Of a DNA stretch of 40,607 nt, positions 1-8,476 are shown one piece after another. Origin of the DNA: Ruegeria atlantica (GTDB lineage: Bacteria > Pseudomonadota > Alphaproteobacteria > Rhodobacterales > Rhodobacteraceae). The stretch spans positions 1 through 40,607 of the forward strand of contig WQBJ01000032.1 of the NCBI GenBank assembly GCA_013032095.1. The letters are read 5' to 3'. The notes below the pieces were generated by a model. That model searched no databases, was not told the origin of the DNA, and was given only the letters and a program-made list of their open reading frames with translations. Position 1 is the first letter of the stretch; every line of letters begins with the position of its first letter. Made by a program: the position numbers and the translations under genes.

Positions 1-13
1 TGCCAGCAGTCCA

Positions 14-922
14 ATGAGCTCACCACACAAAGTTATTTCGTTTTCGGAGAACAACGTGACCAAACACATAACTCTCAGAGATGGTAGAACGCTCGCATTC
101 AGCACTTACGGCGACCCAGACGGAACACCAGTGATTTTTAGCCATGGGTTTTCCGACTCTCACGTCATTCGTCAACCCGACGACGATCTGACCGCGTCGC
201 TTGGAGTGCGATGGATTGCGGCAGACCAGCCCGGTGTCGGAGGGTCTAGTCCGAAGAAGGATCGGAAAATGGTCGATTGGGGCGCCGATATGGAGGATTT
301 GGCTGACCATCTTGGCCTCGATAAATTCAACGTAGCCGGCCATTCCGGAGGCGGCCCCCACGCATTGGCGGTGGCATTTCACATGCCCGAACGTGTGCGC
401 AAGGTGGCGCTCGCTTCTCCTGTGGCGCCATTTGATGAGCCCGGCGTTACCAAAATGCTGGTACTGAAGGACCTGAAGACCATCGCGAAACTGCGCCATC
501 TGACCTTCCTGATCCGCTGGGCAGAGCGTATGGGCGCTAAAAGTGCATTGAAAGACATCCCCTCATATGTGGAGTCTGTCGTTGACCAAATGCCCAACGA
601 AGCCAAAACCATACTCCGCAATCCAGAGCAGCAAGCGTTATTCGAAGAGAACTTTCGCCTTGGTTATCTGCAACACGAGGAAGGAGTTTTCGAAATGACG
701 ATGGCTTTGTGGAACTGGGGGTTTTCGCCAAAGCAGATCCAGCAACCGGTGGAGATGTTTTATGGTACTGCGGACGATATTATCTCACCGGAAATGCCAC
801 GGCACCTTTGCTCTGAGCTTCCCTGCTGCACAACGCACGAGTGGGCGGGCGCAGGACATTATGGATTTGTGGATCGCGAGCGGTGGACCGATTTTATCGG
901 CGCGGTCGCTAATCTGTCTTAG
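14..922 (+). CDS. alpha/beta hydrolase fold protein
   Basis: A 302-residue serine hydrolase of the alpha/beta-hydrolase fold; substrate unknown. The oxyanion-hole HG pair is in FSHGFSD (about residue 44). The nucleophile elbow is GHSGGG (about 109-114). The acid is probably one of the Asp residues in YGTADD, and the catalytic His lies in AGAGHYG near the C-terminus, so the whole triad is present. There is no signal peptide, so it should be cytoplasmic. The ATG lies only 13 bases from the window edge, so its ribosome binding site and operon context are not visible. Family membership is firm; an esterase, haloperoxidase-like or C-C hydrolase role cannot be separated from sequence alone. Confidence 0.88.
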   Translation: MSSPHKVISFSENNVTKHITLRDGRTLAFSTYGDPDGTPVIFSHGFSDSHVIRQPDDDLTASLGVRWIAADQPGVGGSSPKKDRKMVDWGADMEDLADHLGLDKFNVAGHSGGGPHALAVAFHMPERVRKVALASPVAPFDEPGVTKMLVLKDLKTIAKLRHLTFLIRWAERMGAKSALKDIPSYVESVVDQMPNEAKTILRNPEQQALFEENFRLGYLQHEEGVFEMTMALWNWGFSPKQIQQPVEMFYGTADDIISPEMPRHLCSELPCCTTHEWAGAGHYGFVDRERWTDFIGAVANLS

Positions 923-962
923 CAAGTCAAAGGCGGCAATGTCCGCTCACCAGCCATCAGTA

Positions 963-1088
963 CTTGGTTTTGAATGTCCGGAATGAGCGGTTCGCGACTT
1001 GCCGCACGAGCGAGACTTCGGGTGTTGTCGAAGGTCCGGTAAGGGCTCTTACCGCCAGTCGAAGCGCCCCGCAGAGAACGTCAGCGAT
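963..1088. repeat. degenerate intergenic repeat, copy 1
   Basis: This non-coding stretch resembles 10975-11092 in the same orientation. Shared blocks include GAATGTCC, CGACTTGC.GCACGAGCGA, TAGGGCTC/AAGGGCTC, CGA.GC.C.C.GCAGA.AACG. The spacing is nearly the same in both copies. By eye roughly 70% of positions agree. In both places it lies between a gene end and a broken gene. It may be a dispersed intergenic element; no protein reading was found that both copies share. Confidence 0.5.
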
Positions 1089-1309
1089 GAGCCGCGCGCG
1101 CAGCAACTCCAGCCGCTCCTCCTTCGAGGTGCGGGAATAGGTCTCAAAGGCCTGCGCAGCGGGGGCTACGGCCCTGTCGACATCCGTAGCATTCCCCGGG
1201 TGATCACGCCGATCTGCCGCTCGGTCGCGGGGTTCAGAACCGGAAACTCCGAAGCGGAATGCGGTGTAACCTACTGACCGTCAATATAGAACTTGCGAAG
1301 ATCGCGCAT
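1068..1309 (-). pseudogene. aldehyde dehydrogenase N-terminal remnant
   Basis: Reading the minus strand from the ATG at 1309 gives MRDLRKFYIDGQ, a stop (TAG where the family has Trp), then VTPHSASEFPVLNPATERQ and IGVIT. After a one-base frameshift it continues with NATDVDRAVAPAAQAFETYS and RTSKEERLELLRARL. This is the first 80 or so residues of an NAD-dependent aldehyde dehydrogenase (family length about 475). The rest is absent. The similarity stops where the degenerate repeat at 963-1088 begins, so the gene was truncated at that junction. It carries one nonsense mutation, one frameshift and a large deletion, and is certainly non-functional. Confidence 0.8.
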
Positions 1310-1430
1310 GGCGCATTCCTTTGTAGCGGTGAGTTGAGCGCAGCATGTCACAGGTCGCGCTGTAGATTGATGAGATCCGAATGGCCGACGGCTGATCCCC
1401 CTTGCAGGCGATCAGCAGGTTTCGTTTCCC

Positions 1431-2480
1431 TCAGGTTTTGTTCACCTGACCTTTTGCGTGCATCTCGCGTTTTCGGTCTCGGGTGATGCGCGTCGCTTCT
1501 TCGGACCCGTCATGATAGGTGCCGAACCACTTGTCCCAGGGCATCTCGGCATTGCCATAGTTGCACTCGTAATACCGGTGATGCAACTGGTGAAAAAACG
1601 CACCTATCAAAAGGGCCTGACGGTCATTTGCCCAGATGGCCTCATAGCCGGAATGTGATGAAGCCGCGCCCAGCATCAGCCAATAGCCCAGAAACATCAT
1701 GTGAACAGGATGGCTGGGCAGGATCAGCACGATCAGGATGGCACTGAGATAGCCAAACGCCTCGACCGGGTGCATCGACATACCCGACCATGGGCCGGTG
1801 TTGACGTTGCGGTGATGCACGGCGTGAACGTGTTTGTAGATGATCGGCTGATGCAGGAACAGATGCACGACGTAGAAGTGAAAACTCTGCCAGATCGCCA
1901 GAACCGGGAACAGCAGCACAAACCAGATCGGGAGCGCAGAAAAGCTGAGCGTGCCGATATAGTCGTTGGCGTACATCCAACGCAGGAAGCACTCCAGAAG
2001 CGACAGGAAGGGCGCGCCGAAGATCAGCGAGTAATACATGTTGTCCCAGGTCTGATAGCCGAACTTATAAAGCGCATTCTTGCGTTTCATGTAGGGGCGC
2101 GGGTCGTATTTCAGCAGCTTGCCCTGCCCGTCGACTCCATAGAACCACATGTGCAGACCACCGGCAACGATCAGTAACAGCACCCAGTTGCGGATGAAGA
2201 CCCAAGACATCCAACCAAAGGCATAAGAGGTCTGTTCCGGTCCGACCGGTTGCAGCCAGAACGCGACCACAAAAGCCAGCACCAAAAAGATCGACCGATC
2301 CGAGAATTGCAGCCAGTTCTGCCAGATCCACTTCCCCAGCACGCCCAATTTCGGTGGCCAGTTCCAATAAGGGGCATATTTCACCGGCAATTCCGGATGC
2401 CAATGCCATACACGGCTCATCGGGCCGGGCTCTGACTGGGTTGTTGCACTATCTTGCGGGTTGGTGTCTGCAGTCGTCAC
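1431..2480 (-). CDS. sterol desaturase / fatty acid hydroxylase family membrane protein
   Basis: Integral membrane di-iron oxygenase of the fatty acid hydroxylase superfamily, about 349 residues. The three histidine clusters that bind the iron pair are present: HFYVVH (about 201-206), HAVHHR (219-224) and HQLHHR (297-302), with hydrophobic helices around them. I chose the GTG at 2480 because AGGAAAGGA lies just upstream; a longer GTG start at 2528 lacks such a site. It is the last gene of a minus-strand cluster after a dehydrogenase and a PanB-like protein, with a 100-base gap before it. The reaction is probably hydroxylation or desaturation of a lipid or carotenoid-like substrate, but the substrate cannot be read from the sequence. 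Confidence 0.85.
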   Translation of the reverse strand: MTTADTNPQDSATTQSEPGPMSRVWHWHPELPVKYAPYWNWPPKLGVLGKWIWQNWLQFSDRSIFLVLAFVVAFWLQPVGPEQTSYAFGWMSWVFIRNWVLLLIVAGGLHMWFYGVDGQGKLLKYDPRPYMKRKNALYKFGYQTWDNMYYSLIFGAPFLSLLECFLRWMYANDYIGTLSFSALPIWFVLLFPVLAIWQSFHFYVVHLFLHQPIIYKHVHAVHHRNVNTGPWSGMSMHPVEAFGYLSAILIVLILPSHPVHMMFLGYWLMLGAASSHSGYEAIWANDRQALLIGAFFHQLHHRYYECNYGNAEMPWDKWFGTYHDGSEEATRITRDRKREMHAKGQVNKT

Positions 2481-2580
2481 GGGAATATCCTTTCCTGAAT
2501 CAAAAGAGCTGTTGTTCAGGGCCTGCACGGAGGCGGCTCATAAGGGTATTTGCGGGACGGTCGACAATGCATGATCGGAC

Positions 2581-3417
2581 CTATTCGTGGAATGGGCGGC
2601 GCCTATCCAGCGCCTCGCGCAGTTTGTCCTGCTCGCCGGGTTTCATGGCGATGCTGGTGGCAGCATCGGGGTAACTGCCATCCAAAACAGCCGCACGATA
2701 GACGGTCAGGCCTTTCATCCGCTCGGCCTCAAGCTGCGCACGGACGCCAGCCATATCAGCGAAGGCCTTGGCATGGCGCGGCGGGTTTTCAGTGTCGCCG
2801 CAGGCGTCTTCCTGAAACAGGAAAATCACATCGGCCGCCCCACCAGACCCGATCGAGTGGGTGATGAGACCGGAGCGCGGGCTGATCTCGGCAATCGCTT
2901 CATCGGCGACACATTCCAATTCCACCGCATAGGCGCCTGCATCTTCCAGGCGGCGCAGGTCCTCGGCCAATTGCATTGCCTCATCAGCCGTGCGCCCATA
3001 GGCGCGCAAACCACCGATCTGCGTCGACAGGCGCGGTACAAGACCCAGATGGCCCTGTACGGCCAGACCTTCGTCCGCCAGCAGCTCCACCGCCTTGAAG
3101 CTGCGCAGGGTATAAACCGCGTCGGCCCCAGCAGCGGCGGCGCGGATTCCTGCACGCAGGATATCCTGATGGGTTTCATAGTCGCTGGCCATCAGCGCGG
3201 CGGTGGTGAATGTGTTGGGTGCGCCTGCGCGCACCTCCATAAGATCGTGATCGACGATGGACAGATGGTCGATCCCCGCCGCTTCGGCTGCGGCAGCCTC
3301 GATCCGGTTCACGGCTGTGGTCTGGACAAATTTACGTTTGCCCTTGCCCGCCTTGATATCCGCAACAGTCAGGTTCCGCGACGCCGGGAAGCCGCCATAA
3401 GTATAGATCCGTTTCAT
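2581..3417 (-). CDS. divergent ketopantoate hydroxymethyltransferase (PanB)-like protein
   Basis: A 278-residue TIM-barrel protein of the PanB / PEP mutase-like superfamily. The PanB hallmark GHLGLVPR (His for catalysis) and the LECV motif (catalytic Glu) are intact and correctly ordered. However, the TAYDA segment that supplies a metal-binding Asp in PanB reads TAVNR, and the GDSLG loop reads VDHDL. The metal site therefore seems rebuilt, and classical ketopantoate synthesis is doubtful. It follows the beta-hydroxyacid dehydrogenase gene by 17 bases and is surely co-transcribed with it. A retro-aldol or lyase step on a branched hydroxy-acid would fit the neighbours; this is inference. No panC partner is present. 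Confidence 0.72.
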   Translation of the reverse strand: MKRIYTYGGFPASRNLTVADIKAGKGKRKFVQTTAVNRIEAAAAEAAGIDHLSIVDHDLMEVRAGAPNTFTTAALMASDYETHQDILRAGIRAAAAGADAVYTLRSFKAVELLADEGLAVQGHLGLVPRLSTQIGGLRAYGRTADEAMQLAEDLRRLEDAGAYAVELECVADEAIAEISPRSGLITHSIGSGGAADVIFLFQEDACGDTENPPRHAKAFADMAGVRAQLEAERMKGLTVYRAAVLDGSYPDAATSIAMKPGEQDKLREALDRRRPFHE

Positions 3418-3434
3418 GATAGCTGCGCCTTGCC

Positions 3435-4400
3435 TTATTCGGCAGCCTTGAGTTCGCTGCCTTGCGGGATCACCTCGTAACCGGGCTCTTCCGGCTCATC
3501 ATCCAGCATTTCAGGCGGGAAACCCGGGGCAAGAATGTCCAATCCGGTGGCTTCCTCCAGTCGTTTGATGATGTTGGGCGACAGCTCGCGCTCACCATAG
3601 CGCGCGATGCCGTCCTCGAAGATCTGAACCAGCATCGGCGAGATTTCCAGCGGGACGTTGTGGCGGTCAGCCACCTGCTGGAACAGGCCGGCATCCTTCT
3701 TCACCAGATCCATGGTAAAGGAGATGTCGCGCGAGCCGCTCAGGATCACCTGGCTTTCGGTTTCATGCACAAACGAGGTGCCAGAGCTGATCTTCATCGC
3801 CTCATAGGTGGTGTTCAGATCCATGCCCGCTGCCTTGGCGGTTACCAACGCCTCGCAGCAGGTGATCAAATTGGCGGTGGCCAGATAGTTGGTGACAACC
3901 TTCAGGATCGAGGCAGAGCCCAGTTCGCCAGTGTGCAGGATACGGCGGCCCATAGTTTTCAGGAACGGCGCAATCCTGTCAAAGGTCGCGCGATCACAGC
4001 CGGCAAAGATCGAAATATTGCCGGTCGCGGCCCGGTGACAGCCGCCTGAAACCGGGCAGTCCACAGCCGTGCCGCCGCGTTCCATGACCATCGCGCCCAG
4101 ACGCTTGACCTCTTCCTCGTCGGTGGTGGACATCTCCATCCAGATCTTGCCCTCTTTCACCTCGGGCAGCATCTGCTGCATGACCGCGTCCGATGCGGCG
4201 GGCGACGGCAGGCAGGTGATCACGGCGTCACAGTCGTGCATCAGCTGCGCCGGATTCTCCGCAGCCTTGGCACCCCGGTTGACAAAATCGGCTACCAGTT
4301 CGGCGTTCAGATCGTGCACGGTCAGATCAATGCCGTTGCGTAGCAGCGACCCCGACAATTTCCCCCCAACATTTCCAAGACCAATGAAGCCAACTTTCAT
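3435..4400 (-). CDS. beta-hydroxyacid dehydrogenase (3-hydroxyisobutyrate dehydrogenase family)
   Basis: A 321-residue NAD(P)-dependent oxidoreductase. The Rossmann motif GFIGLGNVGG sits at residues 4-13, the substrate-binding DCPVSGG at 114-120, and the catalytic Lys167 with Asn171 in the ILKVVTN segment. All hallmarks of the family are kept. I chose the ATG at 4400 because AAAGGAA precedes it and the Rossmann strand then begins at the N-terminus; a start at 4457 would add 19 unrelated residues. It is first in a cluster with the PanB-like protein and the hydroxylase, and is divergent from a LysR gene. It probably oxidises a 2-hydroxymethyl or 3-hydroxy acid made or used by the PanB-like enzyme. 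Confidence 0.85.
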   Translation of the reverse strand: MKVGFIGLGNVGGKLSGSLLRNGIDLTVHDLNAELVADFVNRGAKAAENPAQLMHDCDAVITCLPSPAASDAVMQQMLPEVKEGKIWMEMSTTDEEEVKRLGAMVMERGGTAVDCPVSGGCHRAATGNISIFAGCDRATFDRIAPFLKTMGRRILHTGELGSASILKVVTNYLATANLITCCEALVTAKAAGMDLNTTYEAMKISSGTSFVHETESQVILSGSRDISFTMDLVKKDAGLFQQVADRHNVPLEISPMLVQIFEDGIARYGERELSPNIIKRLEEATGLDILAPGFPPEMLDDEPEEPGYEVIPQGSELKAAE

Positions 4401-4439
4401 ATGCGCGTTCCTTTTGCAGAAGCTGATCTGAAGATCCGC

Positions 4440-4467
4440 TTTGTAGATATCCGGCAAAGCCTACAAA
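4440..4467. promoter_or_regulatory. inverted repeat in LysR/dehydrogenase divergent promoter region
   Basis: TTTGTAG (4440-4446) and CTACAAA (4461-4467) form a perfect 7-base inverted repeat with a 14-base spacer. It lies between the divergent LysR gene and the dehydrogenase cluster. Its position and dyad spacing suit a LysR-type recognition site, closer to the dehydrogenase start. This assignment is inferred. Confidence 0.45.
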
Positions 4468-4532
4468 CATTGCCTGTCATGTGTAAAACGAATAAAAACT
4501 GCGCTTATCAGCGAAAAATTTAGGTGATAACC

Positions 4533-5411
4533 ATGCCACAAACGCCCAATCTCATCTGGCTAAAATCCTTTGAATGCGCCGCCCGGCATCTGAATTTCAC
4601 CGTTGCAGCACAAGAGCTTGGCATTACGCAATCCGCGCTCAGCCTGCATGTGCGCTCGCTGGAAACCCAGCTCGGCTGCCCCTTGTTCTTTCGCGCGGCG
4701 CGTCATCTTAGCCTGACCGAAGTCGGGCAGGCTTATGCGTTCTCGGTTCGGCGTGCTCTGGGGGACATTGATCTGTCGACAACCAGCCTCTTCGGGTCCA
4801 GCCAAACGCAGGAACTGATCGTGAGGGTGCCGATCTCCACGGCGACCCTATTCCTTGCTCACCGGTTGCCGGAATTCACCCGCAACCATCCCAATTTTTC
4901 TATCCGGCTTATATCGAACATCTGGGCCGAGTCCGCAGGACGTGACCATGTCGATGTTGAACTGCGATTAGGAAAGGGCGAATGGAATGACGCACCTTTC
5001 GAGAAAATTTCGGATGAGCGTATCGTTCCAATCGCGTCCATCAACAGGCAAGGATCAGAGACACTCTCTGCCAAAGAGCTTCTGCAAGGGCCTCAAATTC
5101 AGATTTTGGGCTTTCAGGACATGTGGCCGAAGTATTACTCGGCGCTTGACGTGCAATATACATCACCGTCCTCCTCAGTGGTGTTGGATACAACCATCGC
5201 GGCCGTCGATATTGTCGCCGCCGGGGGCGGATATGCGGTGATTCTGGAAAGGTTTGCCAACACTGCCATAGAGACCGGAAGAGCCATTGCAATTGTGGGC
5301 GATGCCGTTCCAATTGAACAAAGCCATTATCTTGTCGGTGGACAGAAATCCAAACCGAACGACGCTGCAAGGAAAATGTTTGAAATCTGGATCAAACAAA
5401 TTTTTGCGTAA
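4533..5411 (+). CDS. LysR-family transcriptional regulator (GcvA-like)
   Basis: A 292-residue LysR regulator. The winged HTH is at residues about 5-65, with NFTVAAQELGITQSALS as helix-turn-helix and LETQLGCPLFFR as the wing linker. A periplasmic-binding-like effector domain follows, with the GGGYAVI turn near residue 235. The ATG at 4533 is preferred over the GTG at 4524 because AGGTGA lies 6 bases before it. It is divergent from the dehydrogenase/PanB-like/hydroxylase cluster across 130 bases containing an inverted repeat, so it probably controls that cluster. The effector is unknown. Confidence 0.9.
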   Translation: MPQTPNLIWLKSFECAARHLNFTVAAQELGITQSALSLHVRSLETQLGCPLFFRAARHLSLTEVGQAYAFSVRRALGDIDLSTTSLFGSSQTQELIVRVPISTATLFLAHRLPEFTRNHPNFSIRLISNIWAESAGRDHVDVELRLGKGEWNDAPFEKISDERIVPIASINRQGSETLSAKELLQGPQIQILGFQDMWPKYYSALDVQYTSPSSSVVLDTTIAAVDIVAAGGGYAVILERFANTAIETGRAIAIVGDAVPIEQSHYLVGGQKSKPNDAARKMFEIWIKQIFA

Positions 5412-5779
5412 TTGCTTTCCACGATTACAGGAGAGAAACAGACGTTCAACCATACACACCGATTTTCTGCTTTGTCCGCTCACCCACCATTCGTTACCTG
5501 GCACCGAACGTCCTGTGTGGATGTATATGGACCCCGCCTGATTGCAACGGTCTGTTTTGGTCTGATTTCGTGCGTTTGTCAGAAGCAGTCATGTGTCCGC
5601 CCTGTTTGCGCGGTTTTGACCGCTGGCCTTCCCTTTCAGGACATTGCTGCGCAATGCCCTGCCGGGCAGTGGATGAATTCCGCGAGCGAGGTTCCAATCG
5701 GCTTATCGACCTTAGAAGAGGGCCGCAGACCTTCCCGGAGTGTCCTTGCTCTTGGTTGACTTACTTCCACATCATCACT
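5412..5779. other. gene-free stretch, probable IS110 downstream flank
   Basis: No convincing gene was found on either strand. It lies directly downstream, in the minus sense, of an IS110 transposase C-terminal fragment and may be that element's non-coding end. No terminator was recognised after the LysR gene. Confidence 0.4.
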
Positions 5780-5920
5780 TCAACGTCTTGCATCTCGTAG
5801 GCAGTAGGCGCGGTTAGAACGCTGGCTCTGCCGGTATTCCTGTTTCTTCGTGAGCATCGCCCAAATGGCCCGAGCGGCCTTGTTGGCCATAGCAGTTGTT
5901 GCCAGTCGGAATGGTTTGTC
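5780..5920 (-). mobile_element. IS110-family transposase C-terminal remnant
   Basis: The minus strand reads KPFRLATTAMANKAARAIWA then MLTKKQEYRQS and a stop at 5780-5782. The A.ANK.AR..WA...K...Y pattern is the usual C-terminus of IS110-family transposases. Only about 45 codons survive; the catalytic Asp/Glu and Ser domains are absent. It abuts the lipoprotein gene at 5936. Confidence 0.65.
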
Positions 5921-5935
5921 TGCAATGCTCGGCGC

Positions 5936-6274
5936 TCACAGGGCGACAGGCACCGATAAGATTGTCCAGTGCCGTGCGTGGCCAATCACCCTAGCGCCTT
6001 CCTTTAGTCTGTCGTTAATTGCACCCCGTTCATGTTTAGGGCAAGCAATCAGGAAAGTGCCGTCATCCACAGGCTCCCGTATAGCTACATGCTCTTGGAT
6101 TACCTGGCAAACATCGTCTGGATTTGGGAAAGGACGAACCGCTTTCAATCCAGACGAACGAGGTTCTGTATAGGTAGTTTTCGTTGGGTCAGGACCAAAG
6201 TCCAAATTCGGGTCACCACAGGCAGAGCACACAAAAATTGACGTACACAGTATAATGTTTTGAAAATTGATCAT
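5936..6274 (-). CDS. putative lipoprotein, hypothetical
   Basis: A 112-residue protein of unknown function. From the ATG at 6274 the N-terminus reads MINFQNIILCTSIFVCSAC, a short hydrophobic signal ending in a lipobox-like SAC. It is therefore probably lipidated on that Cys and anchored in the outer or inner membrane. A Pro-rich stretch follows, and the C-terminal half holds two further Cys residues (DDVCQV and IACPKH) and SRHWTI-like terminal strands. An upstream ATG would give a longer N-terminus without a signal. Its 3' end lies only a few bases from an IS110 remnant, so the original C-terminus may have been altered. No family recognised. Confidence 0.55.
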   Translation of the reverse strand: MINFQNIILCTSIFVCSACGDPNLDFGPDPTKTTYTEPRSSGLKAVRPFPNPDDVCQVIQEHVAIREPVDDGTFLIACPKHERGAINDRLKEGARVIGHARHWTILSVPVAL

Positions 6275-6582
6275 GGCTGTCTTTCTTCTTGCTGTGCAAC
6301 ATAGCGCTGCCGGAGCCTGAGCGCTCAAGGTAGATTGCTAAGGTCGTCCAGTTAAACTATCGGCAGATTGTCTCAGTTGAGAACATCCATTACCCAACCA
6401 TCCGGGCATTCAACACCCTGAGAGACATAAAAGAAACGCGCTAACCCATTTTATCAGACCTTTGGTGAAACCCGTTCCTGGCGTTTTGACTCGGGTCTCA
6501 AGGTTCACGATTTCACGGCTTGCTACCTATCAAGCTGACTGACAGCTACATCGGCATATGACTTCAGATGTAAAACTTCAGA
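6275..6582. other. intergenic region, nothing recognised
   Basis: About 310 bases between the lipoprotein start and the end of the nuclease-domain gene. No open frame with a plausible start, no transposase similarity and no strong hairpin were seen. It should hold the lipoprotein promoter. Confidence 0.4.
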
Positions 6583-8184
6583 CTAACCTCTTTTTGCTGA
6601 AGGGTGCGAAACCCGGAGCGCAAAATCCAAACGCAGCCCATTCTTGCTCTTCGCTGACGGAAAAAGCTGCGACCGGTAATCGAGATCGTATGCTAAGGCC
6701 AGGCTCTGTACCTGATCTAGTACTGTGTCATCGGGCCAACTGCCGAGATGAGATTTGAGATCACTGTATCGAAACACGCCTTTCTCTTGTAATTTCTTTC
6801 GAATGACCGATTTCAGCGGCTCAGATACTGCGACATTGCGGATGTCATCACTGCTCTCTCCATTCTGATCCACAACACAATAGCCAACGCCGCGGTTCCC
6901 CAAATACGCTTCGGCGGCAGCCGCCTTGAGCTGCACCTCACGATCCGCGAGCAATGGCCGCGCTTTGATCTCAATGACAAAGACCAGCCCTTCTGTTGTT
7001 CGCAACAACAGATCCGGAAAATAGGTTCGTTGGCCAAATTCGGGATCGAAATAGGGTATTTCAAGAGCCTGAGCGGCAAACTGATCCACGACCGAGCATT
7101 GATCGAGGGCGCGGATCAGGCGACGCTCACCGCTACTTTCATAAGCAACCATTTGTTGAAGACAGGACACAAAAACTTCACGGTGGCCGTTACAGGAGCG
7201 CAAAGCAGGAAGGTCTGCGGCCACAAGAATCTCGCTTGCAGCCGAGTTTCCGCCGAAGGTTGCTTTTTTAAGAATATTCAGAACAAACCCGTCCGCCTGC
7301 GATGTGCGTTGACGCTTCGCCGACGTGATTTGATGTTCTCGCTCGGCCCGCCTTTGCGCATTGGGTAGCTTCTTAGTGGCCTCGGAGTATCCACTGGTCA
7401 AGTTGGCGCAGTCTTTCGGTCCAAGGCCAAGCACCTTTCCAGCTACCCGCAATACAAGCTGCCCAAATTCGCGCGATACCCGCTCTTCCAAAAGAAGTCG
7501 CGTAAGCCACATCGAACCATTATCACCTTCGTTCTGCACATTGCGATCAATGAGTGCGGCAATGACCAGATGGCACGCACGAGGCTTGGCGATTGAACGA
7601 GCAATCAGCACTTTTTGGCTTTTCATTTGCACCTGTCGGACCCGCTCTCGCGTTATGCTATAGGTTTGTGCCAGCTGATCCAAACTGACAGCGGGTCGAA
7701 GGTCCGATCCGGGGTGTAGACGTTTGAGGGTTATATCTTGATTGCGCGCTCGCATCGCCTGATCAGAGTGACGCGATGAGACATAATGCCGAACATCATG
7801 CTGGATTGCGGCCCAAATTTGTGAAATCGGGTCACTGTCGGGGTCAACCACAAAGTCTGGTATCGTTTCCTGAACTGAAGATTGTTTTACTCTTTTTGCT
7901 TTTGGCCGCCATACGTTCCGCGCCGACTCGGAAGACACATTTTGACGCTCTGACTTGGCGAAGTGCTGAAGCGGCGGCAACGGATCAATTAGTTCGCCTG
8001 ATTTCATGTCCCGTAGCTGCATACGTTGCTGGCGCGCCCGGATTCCACCAACTGTTCGCCCATGGCGATCTGCGATAGCGGTCACCGAGATACCCGCAGC
8101 AGTCGCTTCGTAGAGCAACACTTCCTCTTCCCGGCTCCAGATGCGACCAACTCCGACAAATCTGAACTCTAAATCATCACACAA
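6583..8184 (-). CDS. HTH / sigma70-region-4-like / PD-(D/E)XK nuclease fusion protein
   Basis: A 533-residue protein with an unusual layout. Residues 14-58 (RIWSREEEVLLYEA..G.S...IA...GRTVGGIRAR) look like a SANT/GcrA-type DNA-binding helix-turn-helix. Residues 166-193 (SLDQLAQTYSITRERVRQV) match the recognition helix of sigma-70 region 4. Residues 350-440 look like a PD-(D/E)XK nuclease of the TnsA/restriction type: an acidic helix in SSGERRLIRALD, then YFPDLLL (Asp391), then VFVIEIKA (Glu405, Lys407). It stands alone, with no partner in the same direction nearby. A DNA-targeting nuclease with a defence or transposition role is plausible. It could instead be a regulator that keeps a dead nuclease fold, although the key residues are present. 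The ATG at 8184 lacks a strong ribosome binding site. Confidence 0.7.
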   Translation of the reverse strand: MCDDLEFRFVGVGRIWSREEEVLLYEATAAGISVTAIADRHGRTVGGIRARQQRMQLRDMKSGELIDPLPPLQHFAKSERQNVSSESARNVWRPKAKRVKQSSVQETIPDFVVDPDSDPISQIWAAIQHDVRHYVSSRHSDQAMRARNQDITLKRLHPGSDLRPAVSLDQLAQTYSITRERVRQVQMKSQKVLIARSIAKPRACHLVIAALIDRNVQNEGDNGSMWLTRLLLEERVSREFGQLVLRVAGKVLGLGPKDCANLTSGYSEATKKLPNAQRRAEREHQITSAKRQRTSQADGFVLNILKKATFGGNSAASEILVAADLPALRSCNGHREVFVSCLQQMVAYESSGERRLIRALDQCSVVDQFAAQALEIPYFDPEFGQRTYFPDLLLRTTEGLVFVIEIKARPLLADREVQLKAAAAEAYLGNRGVGYCVVDQNGESSDDIRNVAVSEPLKSVIRKKLQEKGVFRYSDLKSHLGSWPDDTVLDQVQSLALAYDLDYRSQLFPSAKSKNGLRLDFALRVSHPSAKRG

Positions 8185-8264
8185 CTTTAAATTTCAAACT
8201 CCCATTTTCACCCGACATTTCCCAAACATGATTTGATTTCAGTGATATTGGGCATGATTTTCAA

Positions 8265-8329
8265 GTCTGCTCCATCGCGTGGAACTGGGTGTTTCGTATT
8301 TAGGTATATCAAGCTTGTCTGGAGCAGAC
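8265..8329. repeat. 10-base perfect inverted repeat
   Basis: GTCTGCTCCA (8265-8274) and TGGAGCAGAC (8320-8329) are perfect reverse complements 45 bases apart. They lie in the roughly 290-base gene-free gap between the nuclease-fusion gene and the EamA transporter. They could be ends of a small vanished element or an operator pair for the nuclease-fusion gene. Nothing else was recognised in the gap. Confidence 0.4.
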
Positions 8330-8476
8330 CCGTAAAGGGCAAATGTCCGAATACTAGATCAGGAACTGATTGAAGGTGGATTCGGCACCTTTATGCCGTT
8401 AGCCCCGAGTCGTGGAAACGGCTTCCATTTGGAGGCTATTAGCTGTGAGGCACCCACACTTGCCTTTCATTCTCAA

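Noticed and set aside
2587..3480. Long plus-strand open frame opposite the PanB-like gene (and similar ones at 1701-2177 and 3462-4049)
   Set aside because: They are antisense shadows of well-supported minus-strand genes, lack ribosome binding sites and show no family motifs.
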